Origin: Apostichopus californicus
Taxonomy: Eukaryota > Echinodermata > Holothuroidea > Aspidochirotida > Stichopodidae
Length of the DNA: 49,476 bases
Assembly (NCBI GenBank): GCA_020650975.1
Contig: JAIPMN010009735.1
Location: 1 to 49,476, forward strand
Reading direction: 5' to 3'
The notes beneath the pieces were generated by a model. That model was given only the letters and a program-made list of their open reading frames with translations, searched no databases and was not told the DNA's origin. Positions within the stretch are counted from its first letter, which is position 1. Each line of letters begins with the position of its first letter. Below, in pieces: positions 1 to 12,400 of this stretch. A program made the translations under genes and the position numbers.

Positions 1-336
1 CCCGACCTTCCCCCTCTCAATATCTTCCAACCCTCCCCCTCTCGATATCTCCAGACTCTCCCCCAATATGTACAAGCTCTTTGTTTTTGCACAATATGTG
101 GAATTTACACATAGTTGTTTTAGATTTTCATTCATTATCAAAATATCTTTGTGAATTGAAAAAATTTGAAATAAACTAACATCAAATAATTCATGCTTGG
201 TGATGTCTATAAAAAAAAAGGTTAAAGCTAGTAGTTGAAGCTAGTGGAATATTTGGATAAGCATACATTGTTATTTGCGAATATTGTTGTTAGCACGCCA
301 TCTTATGATTTGCTCTTCATTTATCACTCACCCCAG
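1..336 (+). other. VPS13 intron, partial
   Basis: C/T-rich short repeats (cctccccctctcgatatct-like) fill the first 65 bp, then AT-rich sequence up to the exon at 337. Nothing else is recognised. Confidence 0.6.
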
Positions 337-459
337 GCTTTTGGAGAGGCTGTCAAGAACCCGGGAGAAGCGTTGAAAGACAATGCAGACATCCCAGCAT
401 GTACCGTCATCAACAAAACCGGTTTAAAGTTGGATTTCAAGCCAGGAGAATATTACCAA
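337..459 (+). CDS. VPS13: VPS13 exon 1 of the window (41 codons)
   Basis: The acceptor is ...caccccag and the donor gtaaat, phase 0 at both ends. It encodes [10 protein letters not shown] through DFKPGEYYQ, including VINKTG, the conserved Asn motif of the first VAB repeat visible here. The upstream open frame from 235 is intron read-through, not a gene start. Confidence 0.88.
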
Positions 460-3400
460 GTAAATTTGATAGCTAATCATTACCTTAAATTATCATGGCA
501 GAAATGATATAATTTGTAAGCTCATTTAATGAAACAAACTGTATCTAAGTGCATTTAGCAGATAGGGTTTCACTTGAAGCCAAGTTTCTTGCATGTAACT
601 GGTGTACTGTACATGGGTATTTCAAATGTTGTTACAAATATAACTAAAGACATGTATGTATTACTATTTTCTGTATGTATTATACATATGTATAGCACAT
701 AATACATATTTAACATGTATTACATACATAATGTATCTTAACATGTATAACATACATAATGTATATTCAAACGTATGTATAACAGGTACGTCATATATTT
801 TTTCTCTATTTAATAGAACGTAAAAGTCATATAATATATATATTTTTACTAAAGTGCTACAGAAATTCCAGGAAGGGAATATTTCTTTTTCTGCTTTTCT
901 AAAAATTAGTAGAGTATTGCCCATAGATCTATTTATTTTTTTCTTCTATGAATGAGTGAAAAAATTTGTGATTAGAAACTACTTTATATAAAATTGTTTT
1001 TTTCTACTAAAGATGCCTGCAAATTCCAAGGGTGGTAGAATCCATCTGGAACCATCGGAATCGTCTGCTCTAGAGATTCTTCCAGCTCTCAAGGCCAGTA
1101 TAAAGGGAACAAACCAGGCAACTCAGACAACAGCCTCGCAGGATATGAAACTCGCCTTCCAGGTAAGCCACAAATGTAACTTAAGGACCAATATAAAGGG
1201 AGCAGGTAAGGTAACACAGAGATTGGCATCCTTTCTGATCTAAAAGTGACTCAAGAAATCATCAACCTTAACCTTTTATGATGTTTTAATTATCTCGTTT
1301 TCCAGCTGGAAGGTTACCAGGATATCACAGATGTTAACCTGGTACAAGCAGGCTGCATTCTCTACAACCTGAAACCAACCAAGAAGAGCGGTGATGTAGT
1401 CTTCTCTGTGGTTATAGATGTCCAGGCTCAGTTGGATGCTAGGAAAGTCATCATTAGGTCTCCTATGAGGGTAAGGATCCCGGGTAGTCAAGCTATATTG
1501 TATGCAAACAGGGTAATGTACAATGGGATTGAGTCAGGTAAACAAGGTTACTATGGATACCAGTGTGTTAGACATGGTAACTAGCAATGAGGTTTAGGTT
1601 ATAGGTAGATAGGATATCTGGAATAAGGTGTTATGTAGACAAGGTAACTAAAAGAGAGTTTATGGATTAGGTATCTGGCAATACGATGTGAGGTAAGCAA
1701 GGTAACTATGGATACCAGCATGTTAGACATGGTAACTAGTAGTGAGGTTTAGTTATAGGTAGATATCTGGAATAAGGTATTAGGTAGACAAGGTAACTAA
1801 TAGTGAGTTTATGGATTAGGTATCTGGCAATACGATGTGAGGTAGACAAGGTAAATATGGATACCAGTATGTTAGACATGGTAACTAGTAGTGAGGTTTA
1901 GTTATAGGTAGATAGGATATCTGGGATAAGGTATTAGGTAGACAAGGTAACTAATATTGAGTTTATGGATTAGGTATCTGGCAATACGATGTGAGGTAGA
2001 CAAGGTAAATATGGATACCAGTATGTTAGACATGGTAACTAGCAATGAGGTTTAGATTATAGGTAGATAGGATATTTGGGATAATGTGTTAGGTAAGACA
2101 AGGTAACTAGGAATAATAATGAGTTTATGGATTAGGTATCTGGCAATAAGATGTGAGGTAGACAAGGTTACTATGGATACCACTGTATTAGACATGGTAA
2201 CTAGCAATGAGGTTAAGGTTATAGGTAGATAGGATATCTGGAATAAGGTGTTATGTAGACAAGGTAACTAGGAAACAGGTTTGCAATCAATAGGGCAGCT
2301 AAGAATAGAGTGTTATATATTAGAGTTATATATATTAGAGAGACAGTGTAAACGTGAGTTGAGTTGGATGTAGGTGAAATTTGTTTGAGAAAGGTAAATA
2401 AGTAATATTAAAGAAAGACTGTAGTTTTGATATGAAATTGTGATCTGATGTTTACAACTAGATGCTTGTTTTATGTAATTGTGCTTGACAAGTTTTTGAA
2501 ACCTCTGTGATTTGGCTCTATCCCTTTGTAGTCTTTAAATTAATATTGAGCATTGCCTTGTATATATCTGTTTTTCAAATCAGATCATCAACCACTTCCA
2601 CTGTCCATTACAAGTATTCACCAAAGCCTCCAACTGGGTTGAGAAGATCGGTGATCTACCAGCTGATTCAGAGTTTGTGGTACCGCTAGAAGTGGCTCAC
2701 ACCTCAGAACTCCTTGTCGGACCTAACGACGAAGGGTGAGGAATGATGTCACTTTTACCTGTTGGACAATTATTATGATTATTATAATAATAATTTATAA
2801 ATTAGCCTGGAAGAAAAATAAATGTCAGTATTGAATAGATTTGTAATTTATGATTTTTTTTTTTTTTTTTTTTCATAGTGAGTTGTTAATACTTTCCTGA
2901 TTTTTATTTGTGTTTTTCTTTTTTTATCAAGGTATCACACGTGTGACAAGTCTATTCAGTGGAGAACTCTGATCAGTGAGAAGAAGGAAGGCAAGAAGAG
3001 TGTAACCTTCTCCTGTCCCAAGAAGGAGGAAGGTCACACACCATTCTACTTTAATGTACGAGAACATTTCACATTTATTTCTAGAGCAAAACTCATCCAT
3101 TGAAAACAGTGAGCTGAATTAAGGGATTGCGCCAGATTTTGTGTAACTCTACCCAACTCAACCCTCCCTCAGAATATCCCCCCCCCCTCATTCCCCCTGG
3201 AAGAGTTTAGTAACAACATCAGGACAAATGTGACAACCAAATGTGGAACTAATGGATATGAAAACAAACAAGAATGTGAAACAGCCTACTATAAATATTT
3301 GTTTTTTCTCCATGAACTACAGTATGTGTTTGCTGGCCTTTTCTTGTAGAAGTAAAGATATTTCAGATAAAGTAAAGTAAATCTCTTTAGTGTTATATAT

Positions 3401-6400
3401 TGTGCAATATCTTGCCAATATTACAGAAATTAACAAGCTACTTTGAAATTGGACTTCAAGCCCTAATTTCTGTTTTCATAATCAGATGGTTCTTTATGGG
3501 TTTATTTTGGGGGGAGGGGGGGAGGGGGCGGGGCGTTGGGTGGGGCTGTTCACTAGTTCAATAAGCATACACATTCATCAGTCCATGAACTGAGAATCTT
3601 TGCCTCTGATACTTTTTGATACTGATACTTTGATACTGATACTGATTGATACTGATACTTTGATCCTTTTTTTCTTCCTCTTTGGCTGTCATCCAGGCCC
3701 ATTGCCGGACTCAAAGTCTCCGGTATGTCAAGGGTTCTTCCCTGGAAGCACCCAAGTATGATATTCACATCAACCCTGTGGTGACCCTGAAGAACCTTCT
3801 GTCAGTCCCAGTTTTCTACACTCTACAGGTAAGCTGCCCAACCAATCTTTCGTTAGCTGCATTGATTCAGAGATTGAAGAAAGAACATACAAGTTGCCTC
3901 TTATAATGATTTGGGAGTTTCTCAACCTGTTTTTCATTCATAAGCCGCTGCTGTCTAAATGGTAGAAAATTATGAAAATGAACCTGATATATTCAGATAA
4001 TTTGAAAATGTTATAGTTGTTGATTTCATATACATTTTGGAGTTAAACTTGTCATGGGCAGACTCTCATCCACAAAGCCTTCACTTTCGCAAGAAATTTC
4101 TGAGCTGAAGTCTTGTTGGTTAAGTGTTCTGAGAGAGGTTACATTAGTGTCGTGTATATGCTTGTGAGCAAATGTGATGCAAAGTGGAAATTTCTGTTTA
4201 TGCAGTTTATACAGAACACTACTTCCATCTCCAAAACATGATCCAACTACTTAGAGATCAATTTTCTGATACCAATCTTCAAGCATGTGTAATGAAAAGC
4301 TATTTGCAACAATTTTATAAATCAAAAGTTTGGTATGTCTGATGAAATGTTTGTAAACCAAGTAGCCAAAACATGGTACAAATTTGAGCTCTTTGTCATT
4401 TTTGGAGTTTTGGGGGTGGTGAAAAGGAGGGGGGGGAGCGGAGGAGAGATTCCTCGCAACAAGTAAGAAGCAACATTCAAGAATTTAGCAAGAGCAGATA
4501 TATATTCAGATTTGCAGGTTATTAAGATGAAACTGTTTTGAGATGCAGTATGGAATAAATTGCAAAACTTGAGGAAATTTTCTTCTTTTTTTCTCTTCTA
4601 GGGAACTGAGCATGAATTTGAAATTAAGAGTACTGAGAGCACACAGATGACCAATGTAGATATTGGCAAGACCATGATGTTTATGAGGGTAAGAACACAT
4701 TCTCATTTTCCTCATCTGCCTACTTTTAATATTGTCAAATTGCTGTCACTGGCAAAAACAAGTTTTAATAATTTAAAAGGTACTTATGCATATGCCTCGT
4801 TACATTTCCTTCACCAGGAACATTAAGAAAAAAATAGAAAGCAACTTGTTCATTGGAGAACAAGTATAAGGAAGATCACAAATTTATTGGTATTTATCCT
4901 GTCCTTGGTTGACCAATCTATGTATTATCTAATACATTTGTGTACTTTACCTGAGAGGTACTAGGTATTAATGTTTTCTTTCCTTTTCTCCCTTTCATTG
5001 ACCTTCACATGTATGTTCAGATAATTTATGATAATATGTTTAACTACTTGTCTACTGGTAGGATGTAGCAATTATGAAAACATTTTATGGGATATTTTCC
5101 TTTTTTTCTCACCCTGTCTTTCTCTTTCTCACTCCTCATTTACCATTGCTTTTCTTTTCACAGTGTTTAATACGCTTTATAAATTGTTTTTTAGTTGTTT
5201 GGTTTATAAAATATAATTAAATTGTCTGATAAAGCTAGCAGAAAACTTGTTAATGTTTGAGAGCTTTGTTTTTGTTAGATCCCTGATTACAATGGTTTGG
5301 AATGGAAGGGTGAGATGACGTTAAGGACCACCCTTAAAGAATACTCCCAGTGGGGATTCAGAGGAGACAATGGAAAATGGATGGAAGTCGGTGTCTGGGT
5401 CAATTACAAGCAGGGATTCCAAGATATGGCCATATTCACCCCTTACTGGCTCATTAACAAAACAGGACTACCACTATCATACAAGGTAAGACTTAACCAA
5501 AACTCATCAAGCGTAATTAATTTTCTGTCTGCAACTCTGTCGAAATCTTGAAGTCAAGATATTATTAACTTAATGATTATGTAAGAGAAGTATCATTATG
5601 TTACCTATGTAAGAGAAATCTCATTCTGTTACCTCTGTAAGAGATAATCTCATTCTGTTACCTACGTCAGTGAAATATGATTCCGTTACCTACGTCAGTG
5701 AAATATGATTCCGTTACCTACGTCGGTGAAATATAATTCCGTTACCTACGTCAGTGAAATATTCCGTTACCTACGTCGGTGAAATATCATTCCGTTACCT
5801 ACGTCGGTGAAATAGCATTCCGTTACCTACGTAAGAGAAATATCATTCCATTACCTATGTCAGTGAAATATCATTCTGCTACCTATGTCAGTGAAATATG
5901 ATTCTGTTACCTATGTCATGTGATATGACAAACAATGTTATCTGTCAACTGTACTTTGTTTGAGGCTTAGTGTTTTTATTCTCTCCTTACATCAGGGAAC
6001 CAGTGATGAGGTGTTTGAACATCCCGCAGAGAAGCAGGAACCAATCATGTTCGCTTATCCAACCAGCAAGAGCATTGCACCAGGAAAGAACAAGGTCGGT
6101 CTACTGGCCATCTCTGACATAAGACTGGTCACTTCACATTCTTTGTGAAGTCTTTAAACTATGCATCAGTGGTTTAACCATGAAGTTACCAAGACTGTTG
6201 GGGCCCAGTTGGGGGTGATGGGGGGTGGTTGTTCTCTGTACCCCGCTGGGTAATACATATTTATCCTGCTAAGAACCATCTTTGAATTTATATCAAAAGA
6301 ATTTTCAAAGTTTTTCTCATCAAAGTGAGAGATACATGGTATGAACACTTATACCAGCTTTTTTTTTGTGATCAATTTCGTAAATAAATGACATTCATGT

Positions 6401-9400
6401 TTACCCAGAATACTTTAAATTTGCTGTCAAAGGTGTAAAATACTCCAATCTGGACCTCTAGCTCCCATGTGGTGAGATTTAATAGTTCCATTTTACAGAT
6501 ATGTAATTTTCATTTAGGCACCGTATGCTATGTTCAGACGAAGACACACCAGTACGTAACAGTGAGTTTTTGTCCTTCTGCCAACAAAGAGACAACACCT
6601 TCATTATTTTCAATGTTCACCTCCAATTACTGTATTAATTTTCAACACATCCTCTGAATTACAGCTCTGGCTCTAATAGAATCAGGAAAGGGAATAATTA
6701 ATTAAAAATAATAATAATAATAAATTTAAATAATAAATTTAAATAAATAAATAAATTTTAAAAAAAAAATTAAAAATTAAAAAAAAAGATAAAAAAAAAT
6801 GAAAGGGAATAATTAGAGACAACCTGTGATTGAATAATCAAGATAGAGATTGAGCTACAGAAAGTATGTGGAGGATGAAGATAAATAAGATAGAGAAATA
6901 GATAGAATTGCCTCTCATCTCTCTCATTCCATCCACAGCTTCAGGTCAAATGCAGTGACTCACAGTGGTCGGATAAGTTCTCCCTGGACGCTGTCGGAAG
7001 CACAGGATTCATCTCCTGCAAAACCAAGGAGAAGGAATTTGAGGTAAAATAATGTTCTTGTCAAAGTATTAGGTTTGCCAACAATGATTTTATCATTATT
7101 GTCGTCAGTGTGAACACTTGCACACATCTTTCACCCTATCAGTCAACATTTCCTCCCAAAATTCTTTCTGAAATGTTTTTTTACTCATATTTGTAGTCAT
7201 ATTTGTACTGATTTAGAAAGACCAGGAATTATTGCAAAATGAAGTAGTGATTTTTGTAGTAGAGACATCTTGTAAAACTGCCCCTTACCATAGAAATTAG
7301 ATCCTTCCCAACGTTTTCATGCATCGGTTTCAAGAATAATTGCTTGTACTTTGCAGTTTTCTTATGTTCATTTGCATGTTATTCCTCAGCAAGTATGTAG
7401 AGACTAAAAAAATGAACCAAGTGGCTTTTTAAACCTTCAAGTTTGGTGTGACCAAAGTAGAAACATATAACTGTGATCTGGAAATTCTTTCTCTACAGAA
7501 CTTACATTTATAGTGGTGGTGTGGTTTTACACTTAAGGAGGATTGGTAGATGGAAAGGTGACTTGAAAGGGAGGGGAAAAGGGTGGGTGGGTGGGGGGGG
7601 GAGTAGAGAATTAGATTACCGTGCTTAGGTTCAAGCCAAATGCGCTAAAGTAGAAAGTCTTACTTCTTGTTGTAATGTATCAGCTTAAACTTGACAGTTT
7701 CCCATCACACTCTAAACTAAAGCAAGTGTGCAATTGAACCTGCATACCTTTGCTTTCTATCAAAGACAGTGTTAAAAATATTTATTGTACCCTACGAAAA
7801 TACTAAAAATAACCAGATGTGTATGATATATTCCACAAGCAGTCCGCAAAACTTTCAGGCCAACAAACAAGGAGCTTCCATGAGGACTGAACCACAACCC
7901 ACCAGAACCCCCCCCCCACCTCTCCCACCCCTCAGAAGTGATGCTCAAAATGCATAAGAGTTAGTTTGACCTATGGATGTCCGCAAACTCTGAATAATGT
8001 AGATTCGATGTCAGGGATATACCCTGAGAAGCACCAACAATTTGTTGCGACCCACTTTTTGAGTCATTCATTTATTATAACATGCACTTGTCACTTTGTT
8101 CCCTCCCTGTTGAAGTGTATTAAAGATAGGCATACTATAGCATTACCACAAACACGGTTCTCTTTCCCTGTTTTTCATATTTTGTTTCATCTTTCATGTG
8201 TTTGTTTGTTTCTCTTCTTCTGAAATCTGCTTTGCATGCCCTCTCTTCCCTCATTGTCTTCATCCTATTTTGTCTGACCTATTTTGTCTGGCTTCCAATG
8301 GTCACTTTGCTCTCTTCTTCAAGGCCTCGAAACGACGCGATGTAAGTAAAACCCTCTTGAAAGTGTTCTCATTTTCTTTCTTTCTTCCTTCTTCTTCTTC
8401 TTATGCTTTATCTTGGTGCTTCACCTCACTATGTCCTACTCTTTGTTGATATTGCATGAAGTTTTCTCTTCTGCCAATATTTTCAATAGATAAAGCCTAA
8501 ATACATGAATAAATTATGTATACCAGTGGATTAAATATAACTTGTTGTAAATGTTCATAAGATGAGGAACAAGGACACTTACTAGAGCTTTTCCATGCAC
8601 CATTCAGTCCATGTTGTCTCCCCTCCCCCCCCCCACCCTCCCCCACCCAAATACATGCACCATATTTGGGTGTTATAGTATTTATGAAAGAAAGAAGACA
8701 ATGTAACACAAAAAACATTTTAATTAGTTATTTAAATGCTGCTCTGGCAAAATGCAATTAGTTTTGACAATATTTTTTTTTTTTTTTTAAAGTTAAAAGT
8801 TGAAGAAAGTAAAATATCAGAATTGGGGTTAAGAGTTTGATAGCTGCATGCAATCTGTGTACCAATACGAATAGGAATGTGATGTGTTCTCTAGCCAATA
8901 GTTTTTAGTGCATGACAAGTGTAATGAGCAAAAAATAACACATTGATTTTTTTTCTTCACAGCTGTTAGATAAATAACTCATTTTTGCATGGAAAAAAAG
9001 TATTTTTAGAATCTAGATGCAAAATAATTCACCGAGCGATTCACACCAGTTTTGTTCATATCGTTTTCATTTCATTTGTTTTGATGTGTCCGTCTGACGA
9101 GTCTTTTTTTTCCGCTTTTAATGCCATTTGTCTTCACAGGCCAAAGGGGAAGGAATCGCCATTCCCAAGAAATACAGTGTATGAGTTTTGAAAATGTCTC
9201 TTTGGTTGCATGTTTGCACTAAATTGGTTGCACAAAAGTATATAACATTGCAGTTTTATACTAAAATCGTTCGTGAAGGGTTGTTGCCCATTTTAATCCT
9301 TCAAGCATGTTTCAATGTATTTTATAGTATGCTGGATGTATCATTCATTCATATCTGCATCTGTTTATACATCACATGATTTTTTTCGAAGCAAGTTTTT

Positions 9401-12400
9401 TTTGCTCTTTTTTTTATTTTTTTATCCATATTGCTTTGAATAATTTACATGTTATTGTTTTTTTCCCTCTTTTTGTTGTTGTCGCTCATATTCTGCCCCG
9501 GGAAATAACATATAGGAAAATAACATGACATTTATTGTGTTGCTTGTGAGTGCTATATATGTCAGCATTACATGCTCTACAAATGTTCCTACACGGCTGG
9601 TTGGTGAAAGTTAACGTTTGTTATCGTTTTCTGTCACAGATTTCGATACTGAGTAACCATTTGACTTTCAAGATCTCACAAATGGCTGTTTTTTTTTGGG
9701 GGGGGGGGAATTAGTCAGCAGAATGGCACATTTTATCTACAAAAAAAACAGCACACCTTCAAAATTCAGAGTTGACTGGTGAAAATAAGTTCAATACAGA
9801 CTATGGTTGCAAATTTGTTGCAAAATTTCTACCAAGGGATTGTGAGTCACAATCCTAACTCAATCTGGGTTAAATTTAGACTAAATTAACTGTTCGTTTA
9901 TAAAGCTTGAGCCGAGGATAAACATTTCAGGATTACATATATATGTGTGTTGTCGTCTTTGTTTAGTATCGGATACGTCCATTTCCAGCAAAACTAAACA
10001 CTATTAATCGAGTAAACCTTCTACCATTAAGTTTCATTACCATAATATCTGGAGCAATCTCCAAATGTAATTGTTTTATACGCAATCAGTGTATTAAAAA
10101 AATCCATTCTGTTTATAGTAGGATAGGGTACTAAGACTTAATCCTACCCAATCACCCACTGTCTCTCCCTCCGTGTGCACTACAATGCATGTTTGCAGGG
10201 TCAGTGCAGTTAATATAGCTTCTGTGTGTTTTTGGTGTGAGTTTGGTAATATAAGGGTTAAATGTTGCCTTTACACTTATGTAGACACTTTGTGTAATTA
10301 GACATCGAATGAATCATTTGGAATGCAGAGCAAACATACATTAGATACATACATACACATGCACAATGTCAGATTACAGTAGTGAGTACTACCAAATACA
10401 TATCCCATTAATACACTGGCACTGCTGCTATGATAGCAATCAAAGCAACAGTCACTGTGTGTGTGTTCTCCCTCCTGCAAGTAATAGCAAAAGCATGCAG
10501 AGTTGGGGGTGTCGGATAGCCTAAGCCTTCTTTCAAAATGGCGGTGAATGCAAGATTACTTAAAATTATTTCTGGGGTAGAAAAGGTAGGCTTATTCTCA
10601 AAATGTATCAAAAATTCTTCTCAAATTGAAAAGGCTGCAAAATAGGTCTACTGTGTCTCAGATGAGAGAATGAGGAAAATATGAAATATGTTTTTTTTCA
10701 CTGTGACAAATTGAAGTGAAGACATGAAATATTTTTTTTATATTCTTTTTTATAAGTTGGCATTGGTGGACGGGTACATATGGTATATACGGTACTGCCT
10801 GATAGAGTACGATAGCACTTGTAGAAATAGGTGGTGGGTTATATCGACTTATGGGTAAAGTGTTCGGTTTAGCAGAATATATTCAGTGTAGTATCACAGT
10901 GGGATACTTTCAATGTAGATAGAATTGTACACATTCACACATAATTATTTACGGCAGGAAGGTTTTATATGTCGTTGGTGGAAATATTAGTTGTCTTATT
11001 GTCTGTGTAAAAAACTGTACAATATTCTGTTACACTTGTGATACTTGTCGAAAATTTAAAATTGAGCGATATATATATATATATATCCTGCAGTCCAAAT
11101 TTAATATTTAATATATCTATGTGAAAATGACAGTTTATTCATATTTGTCGGTTTTCAGATGTTTCTGTTAAAGAAATACCATTTGATCCCCTCCCCCCAG
11201 CTCCACCACTTTTTTTGTAAACTGAGCTTTATTTCATAACCATAACCACTTTACTTCATTATTGCTATTTAGTATATTTAAAAGTAACCATGTACTTGAA
11301 AAATGTATTACAATATATGGTTAAAACAAAAACAGCATTTTAAAATTATAAAGGAAACCTTCAGGGCTTTTGCATTTCTTTTAATGTATTTCTCAGTTAT
11401 TACTAAAAACCAAAACATGGCAAAGTTAATAAACCGAGCAAAATGAGGACCTTTACAGTCACCTGCCTTGAAATTCAAGCTATCTACAGGCCATAATGCC
11501 AGTGGATATTAACGTTTTCCAGTAAACTCAAAATTGTATTTGCGTTTTTCTGAAAGTGCAATATTAATATTGCATTTGTAATAATTCAAGCAAAATGTAA
11601 GTGTGAATATGATTTAAGACAATAGAGGTTAAATGAACAGGCATTGTTTTTAGCAAAGTAGCTGAAGTTGTGAAATTCTCTTAGGCCTGACCAAAATAAA
11701 AAATTCCACGAATCGGCGACCTTGATTGTTTTAAAGTCATAAACAGAATTCTACAAGTTGAAAAGTGTCATAGAAATTCATTTTTATGTATGAAAGTATT
11801 TAGGAATAATTTGAGAAAGAAAGTGATGATTTGTGGGTGGGGGAGGGGGGTGGGGGTTGGGGAGAATCTTTAAAGAAAGTAGTGCATGCCAATATTAGAT
11901 CAGTCTAATTATAAACATTTCTATTAAACTATTCATTTGACATATCCTAACTTAAACCATAAGCATAAATCTCACCCCCATTAAATATATTTATATTATT
12001 ATATTTATTTTCATTAAATTGCATATTAAACCAAGTTCAATGAATAATACTACATTCCTTTTGGCATCCATGATGCTTTGCCAGTGTTGTTTTGGGAATA
12101 TTTATATGGTTTAAATTAAGACTGGTATACTAACCTCGGTTTAATTTAAGAAAAGAGCAAAAATTCAGCTCTCGAGAAAAGGAGGTCATATGTGATGGGT
12201 CTCAGATAGTCTTGTTGTAGGGAACAAACCATTAGAAAATAAAAAAATATATATATAATACCAAAGAAATTTGTGATGAAAACATGTCAGAGGTCATTGT
12301 CCAAAGATGAACTAATGGCTGTGTTGTGTTGAGGTTCCGACTTGTTCTCTCGTTATGCATGTATTCATTGTTTGCATATTCATGTTGCATATGTTAATTG

